Below, piece after piece: positions 41,140 to 48,838 of a stretch of DNA of 64,000 bases. Made by a program: the position numbers and the translations under genes. The stretch comes from Streptomyces canus 299MFChir4.1 (lineage in GTDB: Bacteria > Actinomycetota > Actinomycetes > Streptomycetales > Streptomycetaceae): positions 23,112-87,111 of the forward strand of contig NZ_KB911602.1 in NCBI RefSeq assembly GCF_000383615.1. Reading direction: 5' to 3'. The number at the start of each line of letters is the position of its first letter. Position 1 is the stretch's first letter. The notes under the pieces were generated by a model. It was not told where the DNA came from and did no database searches. It saw only the letters and a list, made by a program, of their open reading frames with translations.

Positions 41140-43319
41140 CCCTTCGCGGTGAGCGCCTCCCGGGCTGACGCGGCGACCCGGATCTCGACGGTGCCGGTGA
41201 CGCCGTCCAGGGGCAGGGTCACCGTACGGCGCTCGCCCGGCGCCAGGCCGACGCCCTCGAACGCGCACAGTTCGAGGGTGCGCGGCCAGGTGCGCGTGAT
41301 CAGGCGGCGCAGATACACCTGGACGACCGAACGCCCGTACCGGCGACCGGTGTTGGTGACGTCGACCTCGACCGTGCGTCCCGTCGGTCGCGGCTCGCCG
41401 TACGCGAAGCTCGTGTACGACAGTCCGTGCCCGAAGGAGTACCGCGGCTCGGCGCTCTCGTCGACGTAGCCGCCGTACTCGGTGTCCTTGTGGTTGTAGT
41501 AGACGGGGAGTTGGGCCGCCGAGCGGGGCACGGAGACGGGCAGACGGCCCACCGGTTCCGTGAGCCCGAGCAGCACCTCGGCGATCGCCTCGCCGCCCCA
41601 GGGGCCGGGATACCAGGCGGAGAGCAGGGCGGGCGCGGTGTCCGGCACGAGGTGCGGGCGCCCCTGGACCAGCACGACCGCGGTCGGCGTACCCGTCGCC
41701 ACCACGGCGTCCAGCAGTGCGTACTGGGCGCCGCCCAGCCGCAGTCCGGCGAGGTCGACGCCCTCGCCGCAGGTCATCTCGGAGACCGCCGTGCGCGCGG
41801 CCCCGTTGGCGTCGAACTCGGTGCCGGGAGTACGGGCGCTGCTGCCGCCCAGCACCAGCACGGCGAGGTCGGACGCGGCGGCCTGGGCGATCGCCGCCGG
41901 CATGCCGGAGAGGTCGTCACCGGTGAGGGAACAGCCCGGGGCGTGGCGGATGTCGAGGCCGGCCGGGGCGAGCCTGCGCAGGGCGTCGAGGACGCTGCTG
42001 CCGGTGCCGGGGCGCTGCGGGGCCGTGTAGTCGCCCGACTGGTGGGCGGTGGTGGCTGCCTGGGGTCCGAGCACGGCGATCCGTGAGACGTTCGCGCCGA
42101 CGGGGAGCACTCCGTCGTTGCGCAGCAGGGTGACGGCGGCCCGTGCAATCTGCTTGCTGAGTTCCGCGCCGCCGGCCGGCCGGGAGGCCGTCGTGTGCTG
42201 CCGCTCGAACAGGCCCAGCCGGAACTTGAGGCGCAGGACCCGGGCGACGGCGGCGTCGAGGACGGTCTCCTTGACGAGCCCTCGCTCGACCGCCTCCTCC
42301 AGGTGCGTGAAGCCCTCGTCCCAAAGGCTCAGATCCACCCCGGAGTCGAGGGCGAGAGCGCCCGCCGAGGTCGTGTCGCCGGTGATCCGGGCCAGCCGGT
42401 CGACGGCGAGGCCGTCCGCCATGACGAGCCCGTCGAAGCCCCACTCCTCGCGGAGCAGCCCGGTGAGCAGGGCGCGGTTGCCGGAGCAGGGCATGCCGTC
42501 GACCTCGTTGTACGCGGCCATGACGGCGGCGGCACCCGCGCGGACACCGGCCCGGGCGGCGGGGAGGTGGATCTCGTGCAGCTCACGCCAACCCAGCTCC
42601 GACTCCGCGGAGTTGCGGCCGCCGACGGTTGCTCCCTGCCCGGCGAAGTGCTTGAGGACGACGGGGGCCTTGTCGGCGGCGAAGAGGCCGTCCGGAGAAG
42701 CACCCTGCATTCCCCGGACCAACGCCTGCGTCAGCCGGCCCGCGAGGTGAGGGTCCTCGCCGAAGCACTCCTCGGTGCGGCCCCAGCGCGGGTCGCGGAC
42801 GATGTCCAGGGCGGAGACGAGGGCCACGTGGCCGCCGCGCGCACGGAGTTCGGCGGCGGCGTGGGCGGCGGCGCGCTCGTACAGCTCGGGGTCCCAGGTG
42901 GCACCGATCGCCAGGTTGACCGGGAGGACCGTGCCGTCGAGGGCCATGAGGCCGTGCGGGACCTCCTCGACGAACAGCGCCGGGATGCCGAGCCGACTCC
43001 GGCCCACGACGTGCCGCTGCACCAGGTCGGCGAGGGCGGCCCCGTCCTCCGCGCCGGGTCCGTTCCCGTGATCCACGCCGGACCAGGCGTCGGCGCGCTG
43101 GAGGCCGTACAGGGCGCCCAGGCCCTCGAAGCGGTCGGTCTCGGCATGCAGGGCCTCGGTGAGCTCGAAGCCGCCGTCGGGGGTGCGGCGGTAGGCGTCC
43201 CAGCCGTACATCCGCTGGTTGAGCTGGCCGACCTTCTCGCGCAGGGTCATCCGGGAGAGGAGGTCGCGGACGCGGGCGTCGACCGGGGCGGTGGGGTCGC
43301 GGTACACGGCGTCGCTCAT
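41103..43319 (-). CDS. GH3 beta-glycosidase
   Basis: Beta-glucosidase-type GH3 enzyme of 738 residues. The barrel domain holds VSALDIVRDPRWGRTEECFGEDPHL, the catalytic-nucleophile segment WGFDGLVMADGLAVDRL (Asp in MADG), and KHFAGQGATVGGRNSAESE. The alpha/beta-sandwich and C-terminal fibronectin-like domain (GHGLSYTSFAY; VEVDVTNTGRRYGRSVVQVYL) follow. There is no signal peptide, so it acts in the cytoplasm on imported sugars. Coupled by ATGA to the upstream kinase gene. Substrate cannot be fixed from sequence; beta-mannoside or beta-glucoside are both possible. Confidence 0.9.
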   Translation of the reverse strand: MSDAVYRDPTAPVDARVRDLLSRMTLREKVGQLNQRMYGWDAYRRTPDGGFELTEALHAETDRFEGLGALYGLQRADAWSGVDHGNGPGAEDGAALADLVQRHVVGRSRLGIPALFVEEVPHGLMALDGTVLPVNLAIGATWDPELYERAAAHAAAELRARGGHVALVSALDIVRDPRWGRTEECFGEDPHLAGRLTQALVRGMQGASPDGLFAADKAPVVLKHFAGQGATVGGRNSAESELGWRELHEIHLPAARAGVRAGAAAVMAAYNEVDGMPCSGNRALLTGLLREEWGFDGLVMADGLAVDRLARITGDTTSAGALALDSGVDLSLWDEGFTHLEEAVERGLVKETVLDAAVARVLRLKFRLGLFERQHTTASRPAGGAELSKQIARAAVTLLRNDGVLPVGANVSRIAVLGPQAATTAHQSGDYTAPQRPGTGSSVLDALRRLAPAGLDIRHAPGCSLTGDDLSGMPAAIAQAAASDLAVLVLGGSSARTPGTEFDANGAARTAVSEMTCGEGVDLAGLRLGGAQYALLDAVVATGTPTAVVLVQGRPHLVPDTAPALLSAWYPGPWGGEAIAEVLLGLTEPVGRLPVSVPRSAAQLPVYYNHKDTEYGGYVDESAEPRYSFGHGLSYTSFAYGEPRPTGRTVEVDVTNTGRRYGRSVVQVYLRRLITRTWPRTLELCAFEGVGLAPGERRTVTLPLDGVTGTVEIRVAASAREALTAKGHSLTAPDDTPL

Positions 43320-44392
43320 GACCGGTGCGCCAGGCGTGCGAGGGCGACCGCGCCGGGGCAGCCGTCGGCCACCCAGTCCAGGCTCAGGCCGTGCGCGCGG
43401 AGCCGTTCGGCCAGCGGGTCGGTGAGCGGGCCCTCGGGGCCCAGGAGCCCGCCCGTGGCGACGATCCGCTCCCCGGGCTGCGGTTCCAGCGCCCGTACGG
43501 CCTCCAGCAGGTGGTCCGCCGCCTCGCCCAGGATGGTCTCGGCGACGGCGTCCTTCTCGGCGGCCGCCTCGGCGACCAGCGGGGCGAAGCGGGCCAGCCG
43601 GATCGGCGGATCGGCCATGACGGCGGGCAGCAGATGGCGGCGGAAGTCCTCACGCCGGGCGCGTTCCCAGCCGGGGACGCCGGTGGGGTGGGGGGCGGTA
43701 CCGCTCGGGGAGACGGCGCCGCCACGGTCGTAGGAAGGGATTCCGCCCTTCGGGAGGACGTCGACCGGCAGGCCCAGGGTGCGGCCGACCCAGCCGGCGA
43801 GGACCGTCGGACGGCCGCGGCCGTCGGCCATGCGCAGGGCGGCGCGGACCGCGCTGCGGCCGATCCAGAAGCCGCTGCCCTCGTCGCCGAGGAGCCAGCC
43901 GTCGCCGTCCACGGTGGTCGTGGCGTGCCGGCCGGTGATGCGCATGGCGACCGCGCCGGTGCCCGCGACCAGGGCGAGGCCCTCGGAGGGGGTGCCGGGG
44001 GCGGCCGCGAAGGCGGCCTCGATGTCGCTGCAGACGCCGACCCGGCCGGTCGGGACGCCCAGGCGGCGCAGGGCCTCGGTGAGGGCGGTGCGGGCCCTGC
44101 CGGTGCCGGGGTCGTCCCCGGAGGCCGCCGTGGCGCCCGCGAAACCGCCGGTCACGGCCACGACGCGGGCACGCGCCGCCTCCGGCACCACCTGGGCGAG
44201 CGCCTCGGTGAGGTGGTCGGTGAGCTGGGGGACGTGGACGGTCATGGCGTTGCCCGGCCCGCCGGTGCTCTCGCCCAGCACGCGACCGTCGTCGGCGGCG
44301 GCGAGGACCGCGCGGGTGCGGGTGCCGCCGGCGTCGAGGCCGATGACCAGGGCGCCGGAGTCGCGCACGTCGTGGTTCAAATAATTACCCAT
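43316..44392 (-). CDS. BadF/BadG/BcrA/BcrD-type sugar kinase (GlcNAc kinase-like)
   Basis: ASKHA-fold kinase of 358 residues, closest in pattern to N-acetylglucosamine kinases of the BadF/BcrA family. ATP/sugar motifs: VIGLDAGGTRTRAVLAAAD near the N-terminus, VVAVTGGFAGAT, VAGTGAVAMRI, GDEGSGFWIGRSAVRAAL (phosphate-2/adenosine region). It would phosphorylate the GlcNAc or related sugar released by the hydrolases. The first ATG (44392) lies in the operator region; an alternative GTG at 44368 leaves TTGAACCA upstream of the start. The gene is followed by GH3 with an ATGA overlap. Confidence 0.88.
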   Translation of the reverse strand: MGNYLNHDVRDSGALVIGLDAGGTRTRAVLAAADDGRVLGESTGGPGNAMTVHVPQLTDHLTEALAQVVPEAARARVVAVTGGFAGATAASGDDPGTGRARTALTEALRRLGVPTGRVGVCSDIEAAFAAAPGTPSEGLALVAGTGAVAMRITGRHATTTVDGDGWLLGDEGSGFWIGRSAVRAALRMADGRGRPTVLAGWVGRTLGLPVDVLPKGGIPSYDRGGAVSPSGTAPHPTGVPGWERARREDFRRHLLPAVMADPPIRLARFAPLVAEAAAEKDAVAETILGEAADHLLEAVRALEPQPGERIVATGGLLGPEGPLTDPLAERLRAHGLSLDWVADGCPGAVALARLAHRS

Positions 44393-44442
44393 CGATGACT
44401 ATGGTGATTGATACATTCGCGCAGGACAAGAGCTGAACCTGA
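44373..44442. promoter_or_regulatory. Divergent promoter of kinase/GH3 and GH5-like genes
   Basis: TTGAACCA (minus strand of 44373-44380) and TATGGTGATTGATA (44400-44413) are further variants of the island motif. The true kinase start decides whether the first lies in or upstream of the gene. Confidence 0.45.
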
Positions 44443-44484
44443 GCCGGACCGAGGTCGGACCTGGCCGAACCCGAGGAGGATCCC

Positions 44485-45705
44485 ATTCCCACGCTCCGCT
44501 TCGGCGTCAACTACACGCCCCGCCACGGCTGGTTCCACGCCTGGCACGACTTCGATCCGGCCCGCACCCGCGAGGACCTGGCCCAGATAGCCGGGCTCGG
44601 GCTCGACCACGTCCGCGTCTTCCACCTGTGGCCGCTGCTCCAGCCCAACCGCACGCTGATCCGCTCCGCCGCCGTGGACCAGCTGGCGCGGCTGGTCGAC
44701 CTAGCCGCAGAGGCGGGCCTCGACGTGCTGGTGGACGGCGTGCAGGGCCATCTGTCGAGCTTCGACTTCTACCCGGAGTGGACCCGCAGCTGGCACCACC
44801 GCAACGTCTTCACCGACCCGGACGCCATCACCGCCCAGGCGGACCTCCTCCGCACCCTCGGCCGCGCCCTCGCCGGCCGCCCGAACCTCATCGGCCTCCA
44901 GCTGGGCAACGAGCTCAACAACCTGATCGAGCACAACCCGGCGACGGCGGCGGAGGTCGACCACTACCTGGACACGCTGCTGGCGGCCGCCCGAGCGGGC
45001 CTCGGCGCCGACGGCGGCCTGGTCACGCACTCCGCGTACGACGCCGCCTGGTACGGCGACGACCACCCCTTCACCCCGGAGGCCTCGGCCCGCAAGGGCG
45101 ATGTCACCACGGTCCACCCGTGGGTCTTCTCCGGCGGCTGCGCGAGCCTGTACGGCCCCCGTTCCCCCCAGGTCCTGCACCTCGCCGAGTACGGCACGGA
45201 ACTGGCCAAGGCCTACGCCGAGGACCCGGCCCGCCCGGTCTGGATCCAGGAGACGGGCGCCCCGGAACCCCACATCCCGGCCGCCGACGCCCCGCACTTC
45301 GCCCGCGAGACGATCCTGAACGCCTCGGGGTGCGCGGACCTGTGGGGCGTGACGTGGTGGTGCTCCCACGACGTGGACCGGTCACTGGCGGACTTCCCGG
45401 AACTGGAGTACACGCTCGGGCTGTTCGACGCGGCGGGCAGGCCCAAGCCCATCGCGCGGGCGGTGGCGGCGACGATCGCCGAACTGCGGGCGGGACCGTC
45501 GTCGGTCGAGCCGCGCGACACGGCCCTGGTCCTGGACTGCACACCGTCCACGCGCTCGGTGTCGGGGCCGGGCGGGGCGTACTTCGACGAGTGGATGCGC
45601 TCGCGTCAGCAGGGGGTGCGTCCTGCGGTGGTCCTGGCGGAGCGGGCGGAGGACGAGAGCTACTTGGCGGCCAGGGGGATCAAGGAGCTCGTTCGAGTTC
45701 CGTAG
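44485..45705 (+). CDS. GH5-like glycoside hydrolase with apparent ATT start
   Basis: TIM-barrel glycoside hydrolase of 406 residues. The N-terminus IPTLRFGVNYTPRHGWFHAWHDF is coding in the same frame and starts at an ATT (44485) with a textbook GAGGAGGA at 44473-44480. The next in-frame GTG at 44674 would delete the first two strands. An in-frame stop lies at 44440, so no earlier ATG exists. Acid/base Glu143 is in LGNELNN and nucleophile Glu256 in WIQETGAP, the retaining-GH5 pattern. It has no signal peptide and probably trims beta-mannosides or related sugars inside the cell. Confidence 0.82.
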   Translation: MPTLRFGVNYTPRHGWFHAWHDFDPARTREDLAQIAGLGLDHVRVFHLWPLLQPNRTLIRSAAVDQLARLVDLAAEAGLDVLVDGVQGHLSSFDFYPEWTRSWHHRNVFTDPDAITAQADLLRTLGRALAGRPNLIGLQLGNELNNLIEHNPATAAEVDHYLDTLLAAARAGLGADGGLVTHSAYDAAWYGDDHPFTPEASARKGDVTTVHPWVFSGGCASLYGPRSPQVLHLAEYGTELAKAYAEDPARPVWIQETGAPEPHIPAADAPHFARETILNASGCADLWGVTWWCSHDVDRSLADFPELEYTLGLFDAAGRPKPIARAVAATIAELRAGPSSVEPRDTALVLDCTPSTRSVSGPGGAYFDEWMRSRQQGVRPAVVLAERAEDESYLAARGIKELVRVP

Positions 45706-45733
45706 CAGGTGAGCCCGCAGGTGAGCGTCCTCA

Positions 45734-45762
45734 TGGGCGCGGGGAACGCGACCGGCCCCCTA
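45734..45762. repeat. Dispersed Streptomyces repeat, diverged copy 3
   Basis: GGGCGCGGGGAACGCGACCGG in the 68-base gap between convergent genes resembles copies at 30896 and 37163. Confidence 0.5.
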
Positions 45763-45773
45763 CCGGCCCGCAG

Positions 45774-47252
45774 CTAACGCGCGGCGCTCAGCACCTCAGC
45801 GACCGCCCGCAGATTGACCTTCCCGCGCCCGTAGGAACACAAGGCGCCGTCCTCCGGCAGCCCCGTGGCGACCCGCACCGCCCCCGGCCGCCGGCCCAGC
45901 AGCTCGTCCCGCACGCGGGCCTGCCACGGGTGCAGGCCCGCATCACACGTGGCCACGACCAGAGGCGCGCTCCCTGCCTTGGCCAGGATCACGTCGACGA
46001 GGGCGGACGGATCGACCGGCTCCCCGGCCACCGCCGCCCCCGTGGCCGTCGGATCGACGGCCAGCACCTCGGTCAGCAGATCCTCCCCACCCCAGTTCAG
46101 CGCGGGATGCGGCACCGGGAACAGATCCACGACATGCGCACCGGACACGGGCACCGGGAGGGGCTGGGAGCCCACCGCGCGCCGGGCCGCCTCCAACCCC
46201 GCCCCCGCGTCCCATACGGCGATCTCGTCCACCGGCGTCGCATACCGCTCGACCAGCCGCTGAACCCGCCGGGCGGCCTCCCCCACCCGCTCCCGCGCCA
46301 GCACCCCGTCCCGCAACGCCTCCAGCACCGCGTCCCGGCACTCCAACGTGACCCCCAGATCCGGCACGGCGACGATGACCTGGTCCGCCCCGGCGGCCAG
46401 CGCGATCCGCGCCCCGGCCGCCTCCCCGTACAGGTCGGAGATCGCCTTCATCTCCAGCGCGTCGCTGACCAGCACCCCGTCGAACCCGAGCTCGTGCCGC
46501 AGCAGGTCCCCGAGGACGCGCCGGCTGAGCGTGGCCGGCCGGTTGGCGTCCAGCGCCGGGAACACGACGTGCGCGCTCATGAGCATCGGCACGCCCGCGG
46601 CGATCGCGGCCCGGAAGGGAGCGAGGTCGAGTTCCTCGTACGGCCGCGGGTCGACGGCGAGTTCGTGGTGGCTGTCGGTGAGCGTGCCGCCGTGCCCCGG
46701 GAAGTGCTTGGCGCAGGAGGCGATGCCGCGTGCCTCGGTGGCCGTGATCCAGGCGCCGAGGTGCCGGGACACCAGCGCGGTGTCCTCGCCGAAGGCACGG
46801 GTGCGCACGATCGGGTTGCCGGCCTGGCGCTGGACGTCGGCGACGGGGGCGTAGGAGGCGGTGATGCCGAGGGTGGCCAGATGTCCGGCGAGGGCGTCGG
46901 CGCAGCGGGCGGTGAGTTCCGGGTCGTCCACGACGCCGAGCGCGTAGGAGCCGGGGACCTCCGGGGCGTCGGCGGCGACCAGGTGCCCGATGCCGCCGCC
47001 CTCGTTGTCGATGGCGACCAGCAGATCGGGGCGCAGGGCCCGCAGGGTGTCGGTGAGCCGGCGCACCTGTTCCGCGTCGCGCACGTTGCGGGTGAACAGG
47101 ATGACCCCGCCGAGACCGCGGTCGATGAGCCGCTTCAGGGTGTCGGGGACGGCCGTGGTGCCTTCGAACCCGGCGACGAGACAGCGGTGGGCGGCCTCGT
47201 CGAGGTCGACGGGGAGGGCGGTGCGGGCAGACGGGCGCTCGGAGTGGGTCAC
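45774..47252 (-). CDS. GH3 beta-N-acetylhexosaminidase (NagZ-like)
   Basis: GH3 enzyme of 492 residues with the NagZ hallmark CAKHFPGHGGTLTDSHHEL (the His/Asp dyad used as general acid/base) and nucleophile Asp in GVLVSDALEMKAIS. The C-terminal domain of about 170 residues is usual in actinobacterial forms. It hydrolyses terminal beta-N-acetylglucosamine from glycans or muropeptides in the cytoplasm, supplying the kinase at 43316. The GTG at 47252 has no separate ribosome-binding site but a -10-like box seven bases upstream, so it may be leaderless. Confidence 0.9.
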   Translation of the reverse strand: MTHSERPSARTALPVDLDEAAHRCLVAGFEGTTAVPDTLKRLIDRGLGGVILFTRNVRDAEQVRRLTDTLRALRPDLLVAIDNEGGGIGHLVAADAPEVPGSYALGVVDDPELTARCADALAGHLATLGITASYAPVADVQRQAGNPIVRTRAFGEDTALVSRHLGAWITATEARGIASCAKHFPGHGGTLTDSHHELAVDPRPYEELDLAPFRAAIAAGVPMLMSAHVVFPALDANRPATLSRRVLGDLLRHELGFDGVLVSDALEMKAISDLYGEAAGARIALAAGADQVIVAVPDLGVTLECRDAVLEALRDGVLARERVGEAARRVQRLVERYATPVDEIAVWDAGAGLEAARRAVGSQPLPVPVSGAHVVDLFPVPHPALNWGGEDLLTEVLAVDPTATGAAVAGEPVDPSALVDVILAKAGSAPLVVATCDAGLHPWQARVRDELLGRRPGAVRVATGLPEDGALCSYGRGKVNLRAVAEVLSAAR

Positions 47253-47259
47253 CCCTGGA

Positions 47260-47288
47260 ATCCTCTGGCTCGCTCAGCCGAAAGTCAA
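47260..47288 (-). promoter_or_regulatory. Promoter of the NagZ-like gene
   Basis: On the minus strand TTGACT (47283-47288), a 17-base spacer and GAGGAT (47260-47265) precede the GTG at 47252 by seven bases. A dre-like half site AGACCAGT (47290-47297) abuts the -35 box, but the other half does not match. Confidence 0.55.
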
Positions 47289-47350
47289 CAGACCAGTGGT
47301 TCTGCCATTCATCCCCGGCTCTCCCGCTGCCTGCCCCGCCGGCTCTCCGG

Positions 47351-48820
47351 CTACCTCTCCCAGCCCAGCCCGTCGGCGGAGGCGACGAGGTGGCCCGGCG
47401 CGGCGGGCGCGGTCTCGTCCAGCGGGCCGCCGTAGAGCGCCTGCTCCTGGAGGTCGTTGCCGGTCCGGAAGGTCTCGCCCACGACCCGCGTCGACAGCAG
47501 CGGGTTGGTCCGGTCGTCCGACGTGGCCAACCGGCCCACCGCGCCGTCCAGTTCGGCCGCCGCGGCACTCCACCGGTCCCCGAACCGCTCCGGACCCAGC
47601 ACCGCCGTGTCACCCGAGACCAGTCCGCCCGCCAGCTCGGCGAAGGCCGCCACCTCGGTGCTGTCGACCTTCGTGACCTTCTTCGCGGACCAGAAGTACG
47701 ACCGGTCGTTGCGCTCCATGTCGTAGAAGGCGATGAGAAAGTCGTAGAACACCCGGTACTCGCGCCGGTAGCGGGTCTCGAACTCGGCGAAGCCGCGCTC
47801 CTCCGGCACGCTGCCGTCGAGCGCGGAGTTGACCGCGCGGGCCGCCAGCAGGGCGCCGTAGGTGGCCAGATGGACCCCGGAGGACAGCACCGGGTCCACG
47901 AAGCAGGCGGCATCGCCGACGAGCGCCATGCCGGGCGTCCAGAAGGACGTCTTCCAGTACGACCAGTCCTTGCGCACCCGCACCCGGTCGTACGGCGGCT
48001 CGGTCGCGGCCGGCACTCCGTCGAGCAGCTCGGCGACCTCGGGGCAGGCCCGGACCATGTCCTGCCAGGCGGCCCGCGGGTCCCGCTGCACGGCCAGGTG
48101 GTGCTCGGGCGAGATCACCGCGCCGACGCTGGTCAGGTCGTCGCGCAGCGGGATGTACCAGAGCCAGCCGGCGTCGAACGCGGCGCAGAAGATGTTGCCC
48201 CGGTTCGGTTCGGGGAGCCGGCGTCCGCCCGCGAAGTACCCGAACACGGCGAGGTTGCGGAAGAAGTCGGAGTACACCCGCATCCCGCCCACCCCGGAGT
48301 GGACCCGGCTGGTGTTGCCGGACGCGTCGATCACGTGACGGCCGTATGCCGTACGGGAGTTGCCGTCCCCGTCGGTGTACTCGACCCCGCGCACCCGCTC
48401 GTCGTCGGCGACGATCCGGCGCACCGGGCTGCCCTCGCGGACCTCGGCGCCGACCCGGGCCGCGTTGCGCAGCAGGATCTCGTCGAAGCGGGAGCGCTCC
48501 ACCTGGAAGGCCGTCGCGGTGGGTTCGGGCAGCCGGGGCGTCATGGCGAAGGAGAACTGCCACGGCTTCGGGTCGCGGCCCCAGCGCAGGGTGCCGCCCC
48601 GCTTGAGGGTGAACCCGGCCGCGGCGACCTCGTCGGCGACACCGAGGAGGCCGCACAGGCCGTGCACGGTCGCGGGCAGCAGCGACTCACCGATCTGGTA
48701 CCGCGGGAAGGTCTCCCGCTCCAGCAGCAGCACCCGGTGTCCGCGCAGCGCGACGGCGGCCGCCGCGGTCGATCCGGCCGGACCGCCGCCGACGACGATC
48801 AGGTCGTACTCGGGGTTCAT
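47351..48820 (-). CDS. FAD-dependent halogenase, CmlS/CndH type
   Basis: Flavin-dependent halogenase of 489 residues. FAD motif VVGGGPAGSTAA at 9-20; putative active-site Lys73 in GFTLKRGGTLRWG; WLWYIP, the WxWxIP flavin-halogenase signature; and GDAACFVDPVLSSGVHLATYGALLAARAVNS, as in the CmlS/CndH branch acting on carrier-protein-bound or small acyl substrates. A C-terminal extension of about 130 residues is present. It lies 18 bases after the PKS stop, so the two form an operon. Chlorination is the default inference; a cytosolic flavin reductase must supply FADH2. The order of chlorination and chain assembly is unknown. Confidence 0.9.
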   Translation of the reverse strand: MNPEYDLIVVGGGPAGSTAAAAVALRGHRVLLLERETFPRYQIGESLLPATVHGLCGLLGVADEVAAAGFTLKRGGTLRWGRDPKPWQFSFAMTPRLPEPTATAFQVERSRFDEILLRNAARVGAEVREGSPVRRIVADDERVRGVEYTDGDGNSRTAYGRHVIDASGNTSRVHSGVGGMRVYSDFFRNLAVFGYFAGGRRLPEPNRGNIFCAAFDAGWLWYIPLRDDLTSVGAVISPEHHLAVQRDPRAAWQDMVRACPEVAELLDGVPAATEPPYDRVRVRKDWSYWKTSFWTPGMALVGDAACFVDPVLSSGVHLATYGALLAARAVNSALDGSVPEERGFAEFETRYRREYRVFYDFLIAFYDMERNDRSYFWSAKKVTKVDSTEVAAFAELAGGLVSGDTAVLGPERFGDRWSAAAAELDGAVGRLATSDDRTNPLLSTRVVGETFRTGNDLQEQALYGGPLDETAPAAPGHLVASADGLGWER

Positions 48821-48838
48821 CGAAGCTCCTCGATCGGG

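Noticed and set aside
47290..47305. DasR dre site before the NagZ-like gene
   Set aside because: Only the AGACCAGT half matches; the other half has almost no agreement with the consensus.
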